Shown here: positions 52,760-61,911 of the stretch, piece by piece
Position numbering within the stretch: the first letter of the stretch is position 1
How the letters are laid out: each line of letters begins with the position of its first letter
Assembly (NCBI GenBank): GCA_004553595.1
Contig: SFKZ01000002.1
Location: forward strand, 62,001-126,000
Length of the DNA stretch: 64,000 bases
Source of the DNA: Methanobrevibacter ruminantium
GTDB lineage: Archaea > Methanobacteriota > Methanobacteria > Methanobacteriales > Methanobacteriaceae
Reading direction: 5' to 3'
Notes under the pieces: model-generated
What the model was told of the DNA's origin: nothing
The model's database searches: none
The model's input: only the letters and a program-made list of their open reading frames with translations
Made by a program: the position numbers and the translations under genes

Positions 52760-53050
52760 TTAATTATCTTTGTTAAGCATCTCATTAAGAGAGTCAGCCA
52801 TTACGTGACCTTCAATGATGAGTTTAACTTTATCGATTCCTTCAACTTTTAAAGCTTCAGCTTTAGCTTGAGCAGCTATACGGGTAACACTCATACAACC
52901 TGGGTTGGTAGGTTTAATTACGATCTCAGCAGTTGAACCTTCAATTGCAATAGATTGTACAATACCCATTTCTACAATACTTACGCCCATGTGAGGGTCG
53001 TTTACTACAGAAACTGCATCTTTTACAGCAAGTGCTAATTCTTCAGACAT
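52760..53050 (-). CDS. MIP18/DUF59 family protein
   Basis: 96 residues: AVKDAVSVVNDPHMGVSIVE, MGIVQSIAIEG, KPTNPGCMSV. It is a single MIP18 domain (PF01883), with the P-G-C motif carrying the conserved cysteine. Relatives take part in iron-sulphur cluster assembly, often with the ApbC/MRP ATPase. GGAG precedes the ATG. Confidence 0.85.
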   Translation of the reverse strand: MSEELALAVKDAVSVVNDPHMGVSIVEMGIVQSIAIEGSTAEIVIKPTNPGCMSVTRIAAQAKAEALKVEGIDKVKLIIEGHVMADSLNEMLNKDN

Positions 53051-53301
53051 TTTATCTCCTCAAAATTTTTTTAAATAAATGTTTAATTAAATTAGTGATA
53101 AGAATAAAATTTAAAATTTTATTTCCTAACAAAAAGTTAATAATATAACTATTGTTTTAATTATATTTAAACTTATCAATTAAATAATAAAAATATAATA
53201 AAAATATAATAGAAATATAATAGAATTATAATAGAATTATAATAAAAAATGTTATAAAATTAAATAAAAATTAAAAAAAATGAAAAATAATAGAAATTAA
53301 A

Positions 53302-54213
53302 TTATTTTTTAATTCTATGTCTTATTTTCACTCCAATACCATTTCTTAATTCAGTCATTTCACGACCGGTCAAGACAGCTTTTCCAACTGCTACGACCTC
53401 ATCATTTCTTACTACAACGACTTCATCCTTTGGAAGAATGCTTGGATCTGCATTCACAATACCTGGAGCAAACAATGAGTTTGTCTTCAAGTCAAAGTCT
53501 ATTTCAACCACATGAACTCCTAGTTCAGCAAGTCTTCTTCCTCCTTCAAGGTTAAGAGTGTATAATCCAACATCCCTATTGAGAAGAGCCACTGTCTTTC
53601 CATTGGAATAAAGAGTTCTATGATATCTTCCTTTAGCAACGACATCATCAGTTATCATTGCTTCAGCATCTTTTCCAAACTGGTATTTAGCAACAGATCT
53701 AAGCTCATTCAATACTCTATCCCTATGTTTTGTTTTAGGATATTTCTTAAGCTCTTCCCTTAAGTTAAAAATGGATTGCGGAGAAGTAGGTCTGCCACCA
53801 TCACATACATAGGTACAGTTATCCAAGTACTCACGACAAACCTCTTCGTAACCTCCTTCAACATTTGCGATTACCGGCTTGTCTCCAACATAATCTCTAA
53901 GTAGCTCCCCAGCTAATCTTATCTCATCATCATTCCAATCACCTGAAACAGCAACATCATAAGATTGGATTGGGAAGGTATTTTCCAATTCCCTTGGACA
54001 GATCCCAAATGGAGAGGTTACAATTACTTCCTGATAACCTTTGGTAACTCTTCTGAACTTTTGGTGAGACTGAGAGTTGGAGTATGGCTTTTTCATACTG
54101 CATGGAAGTGCAACAACAACATCCCCTAAAGGTTCCATCATTGCCATCCTCTCTCTCCATCTTACTACTTCAGGCCTATATAATGACGCATCACTTGAAC
54201 AAATAACTTTCAT
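53302..54213 (-). CDS. arcS: Archaeosine synthase-like protein (ArcS core plus PUA)
   Basis: 303 residues. LPCSMKKPYSNSQSHQKF is the ArcS signature (P-C-S-x-K-K-P-Y-S-x-S-x-S-H). The C-terminus (NADPSILPKDEVVVV ... VAVGKAVLTGREM) is a PUA RNA-binding domain. The TGT-like N-terminal domain of long ArcS is absent, so it must be supplied by a separate protein or this is the short form. Together with RaSEA or amidotransferase partners it converts preQ0 to archaeosine at tRNA position 15. Confidence 0.8.
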   Translation of the reverse strand: MKVICSSDASLYRPEVVRWRERMAMMEPLGDVVVALPCSMKKPYSNSQSHQKFRRVTKGYQEVIVTSPFGICPRELENTFPIQSYDVAVSGDWNDDEIRLAGELLRDYVGDKPVIANVEGGYEEVCREYLDNCTYVCDGGRPTSPQSIFNLREELKKYPKTKHRDRVLNELRSVAKYQFGKDAEAMITDDVVAKGRYHRTLYSNGKTVALLNRDVGLYTLNLEGGRRLAELGVHVVEIDFDLKTNSLFAPGIVNADPSILPKDEVVVVRNDEVVAVGKAVLTGREMTELRNGIGVKIRHRIKK

Positions 54214-54423
54214 TCTTTTCCTCGTGTAAAATTATAAAATTAAAATAAGTAACAATCTGTTAAAATAAAAATTATATCAAATATTAAAATATTTAAATTA
54301 TAATTTAATATTTAAATTACTAATTAACTATTTAAATTACTAATTAAATATTTAAATTTCTTTTATAAAATAGTTTTTATAAATTTATTGATTTCTGAAT
54401 AAAAATGAATATTGTCTAAAAAA

Positions 54424-54918
54424 CTATTCAAATCTTAAAACAAGCTCTTCATGTATCTTCTTGATTTTTTCTATTGATGGATGATTTTCGCATAATTTCC
54501 TTTTCCACTTTTCAATAGTGAACTCAACATCCACTTCATCGGCACTATTGAAGAGATTGTCTGCATGGGAAACTATCTTTTCCTCCAATGTCTGAGGAGT
54601 GTAATCCTTAATAGGCAATCCTAACTGCCTAGCATCCTCTTCAGTGAGGCCAGTTCCAATATGCCTTTCAACAATATTGATTATCTCTTGAGGATATCCC
54701 ATTTCCTTAAGTATTTGAGCACCGATTACCGCATGTTCAATGGAATTGGTCTTGAATCTACCGATATCATGAAGCAAACCTCCAACCCTTACAAGTTCCA
54801 TATCAACATCATCAAAATTAGATGCAATTTCACATGCCTTTCTTGAAACTCCTTTGGAATGCTCAATTACCCACTGCGGACAATTCAATTCCTTCAATAA
54901 TCTTATTTCTTCATCCAT
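54424..54918 (-). CDS. HD-domain phosphohydrolase (TIGR00295 family)
   Basis: 164 residues. HSKGVSRKA provides the first His, LLHDIGR the His-Asp pair, IEHAVIGAQIL the next His and VSHADNLF the final Asp, together the HD metal site. The family is archaeal and uncharacterised; phosphomonoesterase or cyclic-nucleotide hydrolysis are possible. Single gene. Confidence 0.85.
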   Translation of the reverse strand: MDEEIRLLKELNCPQWVIEHSKGVSRKACEIASNFDDVDMELVRVGGLLHDIGRFKTNSIEHAVIGAQILKEMGYPQEIINIVERHIGTGLTEEDARQLGLPIKDYTPQTLEEKIVSHADNLFNSADEVDVEFTIEKWKRKLCENHPSIEKIKKIHEELVLRFE

Positions 54919-55079
54919 ATAATCACAATTAAAATAAAGTCATTAATTTAATAATTGAAATAATATTAATATTATTAATTAAAAATAGTAAAGAAATTAG
55001 TTTAAAAACTTTAGACAACAGTACAATTAAAATGACGATTGTAAATAAAAATTAAAAAATAGAAAGAAAATGAAAAAGA

Positions 55080-55349
55080 CTATAACATATCTTTCATCAT
55101 TTTTTCACGTTCTTTGTCTTCTTCTTCTAACATTTCCAATAATTCATCCCAGGATTCTAAAGATTCTTTAGCAGCTTGTTCTGATAATTTTTCAATAGCA
55201 TATCCTGCATGAATCAATACATAATCACCAATTTCTGCATCTGGAAGAAGATCCAATTTTGCATTTTGTCTTACTCCTCCAAAGTCTGCAGCGCAAATGT
55301 TAGATTCAGTGTCAATCTCTACAATTTTAGCTGGTGCAGCAATACACAT
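55080..55349 (-). CDS. hypC: Hydrogenase maturation protein HypC
   Basis: 89 residues from ATG 55349 (MCIAAPAKI, GGAGATG upstream; an earlier ATG 9 bases up would hide the essential Cys2). VLIHAGYAIEKLSEQAA is the HypC core. It delivers the Fe(CN)2CO group with HypD to NiFe hydrogenases. It is divergent from the cobalt/nickel uptake genes cbiMNQO, which is a reasonable metal-centred pairing. Confidence 0.93.
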   Translation of the reverse strand: MCIAAPAKIVEIDTESNICAADFGGVRQNAKLDLLPDAEIGDYVLIHAGYAIEKLSEQAAKESLESWDELLEMLEEEDKEREKMMKDML

Positions 55350-55781
55350 TAGCAACATCTCCTTTTATTTATTTAAATGAATTAATTAATTTAAAGTTTT
55401 AAATTAAAATCACGTATATTTGATATTTTAATTATTAGTTTTTAGATTATATAAATATTTTTATTTTATCAAACTAATTTCCAAAAAATAAGTGAAAGTA
55501 TTAAAAAATTCCAAAAAATCTAAGATACGAAAATAAAATTCAAACAATGCAAAAAAATTGAAACGGGAATAAAAAATCAAGGAATATGAAATTTAAATGC
55601 AAATCTTTTATTTTTTAGAAAATATTTAGTTTTCAATAAAATAGTTTGAAGTATTACTAAAAAGTTTATATATAATAAAGGATAAAAATTAATTTATCAA
55701 TATAACTTTAATAAAAATAAACTTAATTTAACTTTATTAAAATATCAAATTATATTGATATTAATTTGGAGGAAATTATTT
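55350..55781. promoter_or_regulatory. Divergent hypC/cbiM promoter region with palindrome
   Basis: About 430 AT-rich bases. AATATCAA (55741-55748) and TTGATATT (55755-55762) form a perfect inverted repeat with a six-base centre, just before the GGAGG site of cbiM, in a good position for a repressor. No riboswitch-like structure seen. Confidence 0.4.
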
Positions 55782-56447
55782 ATGCATATTATGGAAGGAT
55801 GTTTACCATTAACATGGTGTATTGTATGGTTCGTCATATCATTCATCATCGTTGCATATGGTATCTATCAAATCAAAAAAATCGTAGATGAAACCCCTGA
55901 ATCCAAAGCTTTAATCGCTGTAAGTGGAGCATTCATGTTCATCTTATCATCTTTAAAATTACCATCTGTTACTGGAAGTTGTTCTCACCCTTGTGGTAAC
56001 GGATTAGGTGCAGCATTATTCGGCCCTGCTGTAACCGCTGTACTCGCAACTGTTGTACTTTTATTCCAAGCTTTATTACTCGCACACGGTGGATTAACCA
56101 CTTTAGGTGCTAACATTTTCTCAATGGGTATTGTAGGCCCATTCATAGCTTGGATCGTATACAAAGGTTTAACTAAAGCTAATATCTCATCCACTATTGC
56201 AATCTTCTTTGCAGCATTCTTAGGTGACTTATTAACTTACGTAGCTACTTCATTCCAATTAGCTTTCGCATTCCCTGCTCCTTCTTTCGGCAGTGCATTA
56301 ACCAAGTTCTTAGTTATTTTCGCAGTAACTCAAGTACCATTAGCTATTGGTGAAGGTATCTTAACCGTAATCATATGGGACAGATTAAAAGCTTACAAAC
56401 CAAAATTATTAGACAAATTAGGCGCATTAGCTCCTAATGAAGCATAA
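55782..56447 (+). CDS. cbiM: Cobalt/nickel ECF transporter CbiM
   Basis: 221 residues from ATG 55782. It starts MHIMEGCLPLTWC, where the N-terminal Met-His-Ile-Met-Glu-Gly ligates the metal. Six or seven membrane helices follow, and SCSHPCGNGLGAALFGPAV is the conserved central segment with another metal-binding His. It is the substrate-binding S component. First gene of cbiMNQO. GGAGG precedes the start. Confidence 0.95.
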   Translation: MHIMEGCLPLTWCIVWFVISFIIVAYGIYQIKKIVDETPESKALIAVSGAFMFILSSLKLPSVTGSCSHPCGNGLGAALFGPAVTAVLATVVLLFQALLLAHGGLTTLGANIFSMGIVGPFIAWIVYKGLTKANISSTIAIFFAAFLGDLLTYVATSFQLAFAFPAPSFGSALTKFLVIFAVTQVPLAIGEGILTVIIWDRLKAYKPKLLDKLGALAPNEA

Positions 56448-56457
56448 GGTGATTAAT

Positions 56458-56745
56458 ATGGAAAGATCTACTTTAATTATTTTAGCTGTTGTATGTATTA
56501 TATTGTTCATCGCACCATTAGTTATGTTCAGTGGTCACGGTGAAGACGACGGATACTTTGGGGGAGCAGACGATGCAGCTGGTGAAGCTATCGAAGAAAC
56601 CGGTTTTGAACCTTGGTTCTCTTCAATATGGGAACCACCAAGTGGTGAAATAGAAAGTTTATTATTCGCTCTTCAAGCAGCTATAGGAGCAATCATTATT
56701 GGTTACTTCTTCGGTTACTGGAGAGGACAAGGTAAAGAAGAATAA
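56458..56745 (+). CDS. cbiN: Cobalt ECF transporter accessory protein CbiN
   Basis: 95 residues from ATG 56458 with two membrane helices (about 5-25 and 65-87) and the extracytoplasmic loop DDGYFGGADDAAGEAIEETG. CbiN couples with CbiM and favours cobalt over nickel. GGTGAT precedes the start, 10 bases after the cbiM stop. Confidence 0.93.
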   Translation: MERSTLIILAVVCIILFIAPLVMFSGHGEDDGYFGGADDAAGEAIEETGFEPWFSSIWEPPSGEIESLLFALQAAIGAIIIGYFFGYWRGQGKEE

Positions 56746-56830
56746 TTCTTCTTTATCCATTTTTTTCTTTTTTTTAATATTTTTTAAAAAATTTAAAAAT
56801 TTATATACTTAAACGAATTTTAGTGATTTT

Positions 56831-57523
56831 ATGAAATTTGATATGGATTATATTGCTCACAATAATGAATTAAGTGAAACAAACCCTTATTTTAAATTGT
56901 TTTTAACAGCAATATTATTGATAGTTACTTTAGCATTGGATAATCTATATTTTGATGTATTTATCTTCATTTTATTCTCAATTATAATATTGGGAGTAGC
57001 AAAAATTAGCATAAGATCCTATTTGAAATTTTTAACAATACCGATGGCATTTCTTGTCATAACATGTCTATTCTTAATATTCTTCTTTGGAAATGGAGAA
57101 GTCATTTATGAAACAGGAATATTCGGCATTGTAGTTACTGATGACTCATGGCATTATGGGTTATACACATTCTTTAGAGTTTTAGGATGTTTCCCTTTAT
57201 TAGGTTTTCTTGCATTGACAACACCAATTGCAAAGATTTTCCATTGTTTGGATACCTTGAAAGTACCAAAAATCATTACTGAAATTGGACTTTTAATGTA
57301 CAATACAATCTTCATATTCCTAAATGAAATCGATACAATGCAAAAAGCACAGAAAACAAGAATGGGATACAATTCATACATGAATTCAATGAAATGCTTA
57401 GCAGATTTAATAAGTAATATCTTTTTAAGATCATTAGATAAAAGTGAAACATTACAACATAGTTTAGATTCAAGAGGTTATTACGGAGAACTTCCGGTTT
57501 ATGTACCGCCAAAGGAGGAATAA
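56831..57523 (+). CDS. cbiQ: Cobalt ECF transporter transmembrane protein CbiQ
   Basis: 230 residues: an N-terminal helix pair, LRSLDKSETLQHSLDSRGY, and the coupling helix with the AxR-type segment (KTRMGYN). This is the T component that links CbiM to the ATPase. About five membrane helices. Located between cbiN and cbiO. Confidence 0.93.
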   Translation: MKFDMDYIAHNNELSETNPYFKLFLTAILLIVTLALDNLYFDVFIFILFSIIILGVAKISIRSYLKFLTIPMAFLVITCLFLIFFFGNGEVIYETGIFGIVVTDDSWHYGLYTFFRVLGCFPLLGFLALTTPIAKIFHCLDTLKVPKIITEIGLLMYNTIFIFLNEIDTMQKAQKTRMGYNSYMNSMKCLADLISNIFLRSLDKSETLQHSLDSRGYYGELPVYVPPKEE

Positions 57524-57524
57524 A

Positions 57525-58358
57525 ATGTTAGAAGTGAAAAATATCAAATATTCTTATACTAAGGATTATCAAGCACTTAAAGGAGTTAGCTTAAAAGTTG
57601 AAAAGGGAGAGATGGTTGCTCTTTTAGGTAAAAACGGTGCTGGAAAATCTACTTTGTTCCTTCATTTGAATGGTATCTATGAACCTGATGAAGGGCAAGT
57701 TTTCATCGATGGCGAAGAATTGAAGTATGATAAAAAGTCTTTGCTAAAATTTAGACAAAAAGTTGGAATCGTATTCCAGAACCCTGATGACCAAATATTT
57801 GCACCTACTGTAGAAGAAGACGTTGCATTCGGACCTTTAAACTTAAAGTTACCTATGGAAGAGGTTCAAAAAAGGGTTACTGAAAGCTTAGCTCGTGTAG
57901 GAATGAGCGGTTTCGAGAAAAAGGCACCTCACCATTTAAGTGGAGGTCAAAAGAAAAGAGTGGCTATTGCAGGAATTCTTGCGATGAAACCAGAAATTAT
58001 GGTTTTAGACGAACCAACTGCAGGTTTAGACCCTCAAGGTGTAAGAGGTTTAAGTAAATTATTAAAGGAACTTAACGAGGAAGGAATCACAATCATCATT
58101 TCAACTCACGAAGTTGACTTGGTTCCAAATTATGCAAAAAGAGTGTTCGTTATGGTTGACGGTTTATTGATTGCCGAAGGAACTCCTAAAGAGATTTTTG
58201 CACAACCTGAAATTCTAGATAAGGCAAACTTAGAAGTACCTATTGTCACAGAACTTTTCCACGACCTTGAAAAAGAAGGATTCGACATGAACAACGATTA
58301 TCCTTTAACAATTGACGAAGCTAAAGAGAAGTTCTTGGAATTATTAAATAAGAACTAA
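57525..58358 (+). CDS. cbiO: Cobalt ECF transporter ATPase CbiO
   Basis: 277 residues from ATG 57525 (GGAGG upstream, 1 base after the cbiQ stop). GKNGAGKSTLF is Walker A, GIVFQNPDDQIFAPTVEEDV the Q loop, LSGGQKKRVAIAGIL the signature and MVLDEPTAGLDPQG Walker B. It energises cobalt uptake for the corrinoids of methyl transfer. Confidence 0.95.
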   Translation: MLEVKNIKYSYTKDYQALKGVSLKVEKGEMVALLGKNGAGKSTLFLHLNGIYEPDEGQVFIDGEELKYDKKSLLKFRQKVGIVFQNPDDQIFAPTVEEDVAFGPLNLKLPMEEVQKRVTESLARVGMSGFEKKAPHHLSGGQKKRVAIAGILAMKPEIMVLDEPTAGLDPQGVRGLSKLLKELNEEGITIIISTHEVDLVPNYAKRVFVMVDGLLIAEGTPKEIFAQPEILDKANLEVPIVTELFHDLEKEGFDMNNDYPLTIDEAKEKFLELLNKN

Positions 58359-58635
58359 TTCTTAAAACTAATTTTTTTAAATCATAAACTTATTCATAAC
58401 TTAATACCATAAAGTATTACTCCTAGAAGAAATTAATAATACTTTTCACTATTTTTACATAAAATTATTTTTATTAAAACAATTATCACTCATTTGAAAC
58501 AGCTATTTTTAAAAATAATTAATAAATTTTTATAATAAAATAAACATACTAAAATTAATTAATTAATTTATTAATTTTAATAATTATTACTGACTTAATA
58601 AAGCCAACTATATTAAAAAATATTCAAGGGATAGC

Positions 58636-60015
58636 ATGGAAAAAATAAAAAAATTTAAAAACATTGTTATTGGAGCAGGCCCTGCTGGAAGACTTGGATC
58701 ATTTGAACTCGGTAAATTGGGAGAAGAAACTCTTCTTATTGAAAAGAAATACATTGCAGGAACCTGTCTTAATGAAGGATGCATGGTCGTATGTGCTCTT
58801 ACAGACATCAGCCGTTTCATAAGAAACTTCAAGAGATTCACTGAAATCGGATTCATCGATGGAAACATAAGCTTGGATTATAAATCTGCATGTGACAACA
58901 TTAAAAAGACCCAACTCATGCTTCGCAGGCTTAACCAAGAGGAAAATGAAAGCGTAAACAATAATGTTATCTATGGTGAAGCAAGTGTGGAAATAAACGA
59001 TGATGACAAAATAATTGTTAAAGTGAAATTAGACAATGACAATGAGCTTCAAAGAGAAAATGTGAAAGATAAGGATCATGATATATACGAGGCAGAAAAT
59101 CTTTTGATAGCTACTGGTGCAAGACCATTTATTCCAAATATCGATGGAGTAAAATATGCTTTGACAAGTAGCGATGTACTTTCCTTAGAGGAAGTTCCAA
59201 GCAAATTAAATATAGTTGGTGGAGGAATTATTGCTACCGAATTGTCAAACATATTCTCAATCTTTGGAAGTGAAGTAAAAATCATTGCAAGAAGTGAAAT
59301 CCTAAAGGACTTGGAGCCTGAAATCAAATCGTATGTTGTTAACAAGCTCATTGAGGAAGTGGATATTTATGAAAACACCAATGTTTTGGAAATCACTGAA
59401 AACTCCATCATAACCGACAAGGGAGAGTTTGAAGGAAAAACATTGATAGCTACTGGAAGAGTTCCAAATTCAGAAATAGTTGCAGACATTGTTGACTTGA
59501 ATGAAGATGGATCAATTAAGGTGAATGAATTCTTCCAAACCTCAAATCCAAATATCTATGCTGCAGGAGACGTTACAGGAGGAATCACCCTTACTCCTTA
59601 TGCAAGAAAAGAGGGAATTTCAGCAGCAAGAAACATGGCCGGATACTTGAATAAGTTTGATGATATAAACGTTCCACAATCATTGACATTGGATTTGGAT
59701 GTGAGCTTCACTCAAAAAGCATCAAAATCTGAAGGCAATGACAACGTAAATGTTGAAGATATAATCATTCCAGGTCTTGGAGGACCTCATGCATTCTGGA
59801 GAATATTAAGAGGAGAAACTGGACTTACAAAGATTTCATTGAATACAGAAACAGAAGAGATAGTGAGAGCAAGCCAAATATCCCCATCCTCAATTGATGA
59901 TACTGCTTATCTTGCATTCCTTATGAATATGGGAATAACTAAAGAGGATTTCGATGATTTCCTGGAAGTTCATCCATCCACAGATGCTTATTATAAAATC
60001 TTAAAAATCATGTAA
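58636..60015 (+). CDS. Dihydrolipoamide dehydrogenase-like flavoprotein
   Basis: 459 residues. GAGPAGRLGSFEL (FAD site), GTCLNEGCMV (redox-active Cys pair), VGGGIIATELSNIF (NAD(P) site), YAAGDVTGGITLTPYA, and a C-terminal HPSTDAY with the catalytic His. It belongs to the disulphide oxidoreductase family. Methanogens of this order lack 2-oxoacid dehydrogenase complexes, so the substrate is probably another disulphide or thiol; no lipoyl-protein gene is near. Single gene with its own promoter. Confidence 0.8.
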   Translation: MEKIKKFKNIVIGAGPAGRLGSFELGKLGEETLLIEKKYIAGTCLNEGCMVVCALTDISRFIRNFKRFTEIGFIDGNISLDYKSACDNIKKTQLMLRRLNQEENESVNNNVIYGEASVEINDDDKIIVKVKLDNDNELQRENVKDKDHDIYEAENLLIATGARPFIPNIDGVKYALTSSDVLSLEEVPSKLNIVGGGIIATELSNIFSIFGSEVKIIARSEILKDLEPEIKSYVVNKLIEEVDIYENTNVLEITENSIITDKGEFEGKTLIATGRVPNSEIVADIVDLNEDGSIKVNEFFQTSNPNIYAAGDVTGGITLTPYARKEGISAARNMAGYLNKFDDINVPQSLTLDLDVSFTQKASKSEGNDNVNVEDIIIPGLGGPHAFWRILRGETGLTKISLNTETEEIVRASQISPSSIDDTAYLAFLMNMGITKEDFDDFLEVHPSTDAYYKILKIM

Positions 60016-60166
60016 ATGATTGAAAAAATAAGTAATAAAAAAATAAGAAAAATATAAAAATGGATAAAATTTTCATTATTTTATCCAACTCTTTTTTTAA
60101 AAATAGTTTAATGAAATAAATTAAAAATAAAAAATAAATAAAAATTTAATAAAAAATTATTAAATC

Positions 60167-60712
60167 TTATTTTACCCAGTTTACGAAAACATCCTTACGT
60201 GGGTTTGGTTCATTTGGCTCAAGCTTATAACCTAAAGCAACACCATACAATGGAGTGTATCCTTCAGGAATGTGAAGCTTTTTCAAGTTTTCTTCAACAC
60301 TGAAGTAAATAGCTACAAGACCTAACCAACAGGATCCAATATCCAATCCTTCTGCTGCAAGAAGCATGTTTTCAATAGCTGCAGAACAGTCTGCTTGCAT
60401 ATTGGTTGCATCGGATTTAGCAGAAACAAATACAACTGTTGGAGCATTGTGCATTACATTTACACCAGATTCAGCTATTGCTTCAAGGAACTCATCACCT
60501 GAATTGGATAATATGTTGAGTACAGAATCATTGATATCTGCAAGAGTTTCCTTGTTTTGAACTACAGTGAAATGCCATGGAGCTTCTCCTCTTGCAGTAG
60601 GAGCCATAATAGCTGCTTCTAAAATTTGTTCAATTTGCTCATCTTCAATTTGCTCATCTTTGTAAGCTCTTACGCTTCTACGATTTTTAATGACTTCAAA
60701 AATATCACTCAT
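60167..60712 (-). CDS. Nitroreductase family protein
   Basis: 181 residues: KNRRSVRAYKDEQIEDEQIE is the N-terminal FMN signature, then APTARGEAPWHFTVVQN, and ADCSAAIENMLLAAEGLDIGS. Such FMN enzymes reduce nitroaromatics or quinones, or act as flavin reductases; the natural substrate is unknown. Full length. Confidence 0.9.
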   Translation of the reverse strand: MSDIFEVIKNRRSVRAYKDEQIEDEQIEQILEAAIMAPTARGEAPWHFTVVQNKETLADINDSVLNILSNSGDEFLEAIAESGVNVMHNAPTVVFVSAKSDATNMQADCSAAIENMLLAAEGLDIGSCWLGLVAIYFSVEENLKKLHIPEGYTPLYGVALGYKLEPNEPNPRKDVFVNWVK

Positions 60713-60772
60713 AAGATCACCATAATAAAAATAATGAATTAAAAAAATTTAATTGGATTGATAGAGCAATTA

Positions 60773-61729
60773 TTAGCTTAACTTTCTCAAATCAATCGGT
60801 TTTGTTCTAACATCCTTTTCAATTACTCTTTCTAGATTAGGGGAATATGGATTGTAAAGCAATCTTCTAAATCCAAGTGAAATTAATAAATTATCAGTAA
60901 CAACTTGCTGACGTTCACCAAGAATGATTTTTCTGAATAAATCACCTAAACCTCCACCAGTTAAGACATCCATAAACAAATCACCGAAAGTTGGATTGCT
61001 TATATGCAATTTATTAATAAGGAATCTAGATAAGTTTCTTCTTCTAATGTATGCAATCAATGCAGTTGTTACAATGAACAATATTAAGGTCCCTACAAAT
61101 CCTCCAAGAATGTAAAAGCTTATTCCCAAAGCTATTGCAAAGGTATGGTTTCCCACTTCACCTAACATGATCTTTCCTGAATAGTCTAAAGGAGCGTAAG
61201 CTATACATGTTACTAAAGTTAGCAACGGAACATAATATGCAGGAATCTGTGCTACAGGAGCTACACCTAAAATCAAGGTTGCAAGTATTGTAAAGAAGCT
61301 CATTACAACAACTACGCTTACTGCAGACCCAGGTTGCATATCTGCAATGTTCATAGGCTGAATCATTAAAGCAACTAAAATAGAAGAAATGCCCATAAGA
61401 GGATAACCTAATCCGATAACGCATAACATACCTATTCCTCTTGCAAGCTGTCCTATTTCAATAGGCAAGTTAGCGATTCTTCTTCTACCTATCACATCAT
61501 CGACAAGGGCACATAATCCCATAACCAAAACAAGATTGTTATATCCTGCAGGCAAGAACAGGCTAATTACAATAAATGGAACTATACCAATCCCACGAGG
61601 AGTACCTCCACGCACTGGCTCATACAGATTTCCCATATAACCTCTTTTGCCTAAGAAACGGAATATGATATTCAATGCCCCAGTTCCTAAAAATGTTGCA
61701 ATAAATACTAAAAATAATTCTAAAAACAT
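60773..61729 (-). CDS. MraY-like glycosyl-phosphate transferase, pseudomurein biosynthesis
   Basis: 318 residues with about nine membrane helices. The motifs GGTPRGIGI, LVDDVIGRR and LGEVGNH follow those of the MraY/WecA family (D-D-x-x-G and a second acidic loop). Found only in pseudomurein-containing methanogens, such proteins are thought to load the cell-wall precursor onto a polyprenyl phosphate. It lies downstream of and on the same strand as Pelota, 180 bases away. The assignment to pseudomurein is by family and context. Confidence 0.75.
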   Translation of the reverse strand: MFLELFLVFIATFLGTGALNIIFRFLGKRGYMGNLYEPVRGGTPRGIGIVPFIVISLFLPAGYNNLVLVMGLCALVDDVIGRRRIANLPIEIGQLARGIGMLCVIGLGYPLMGISSILVALMIQPMNIADMQPGSAVSVVVVMSFFTILATLILGVAPVAQIPAYYVPLLTLVTCIAYAPLDYSGKIMLGEVGNHTFAIALGISFYILGGFVGTLILFIVTTALIAYIRRRNLSRFLINKLHISNPTFGDLFMDVLTGGGLGDLFRKIILGERQQVVTDNLLISLGFRRLLYNPYSPNLERVIEKDVRTKPIDLRKLS

Positions 61730-61911
61730 GTTTAAAATCCTTTAATTTTTTCCTTTAATTTTTTAATGTAATATTAATATTTTTATAATTTTTATTATAT
61801 ATAATGTTAAGTTTTTAGATATTGGTTAAAATCTATTTTAAAAAGTCTAAAAAATAGCGGTTTAGAAAAATAATGAAAAATGATTTCAATGAATTATTGA
61901 TAATTAACCAA

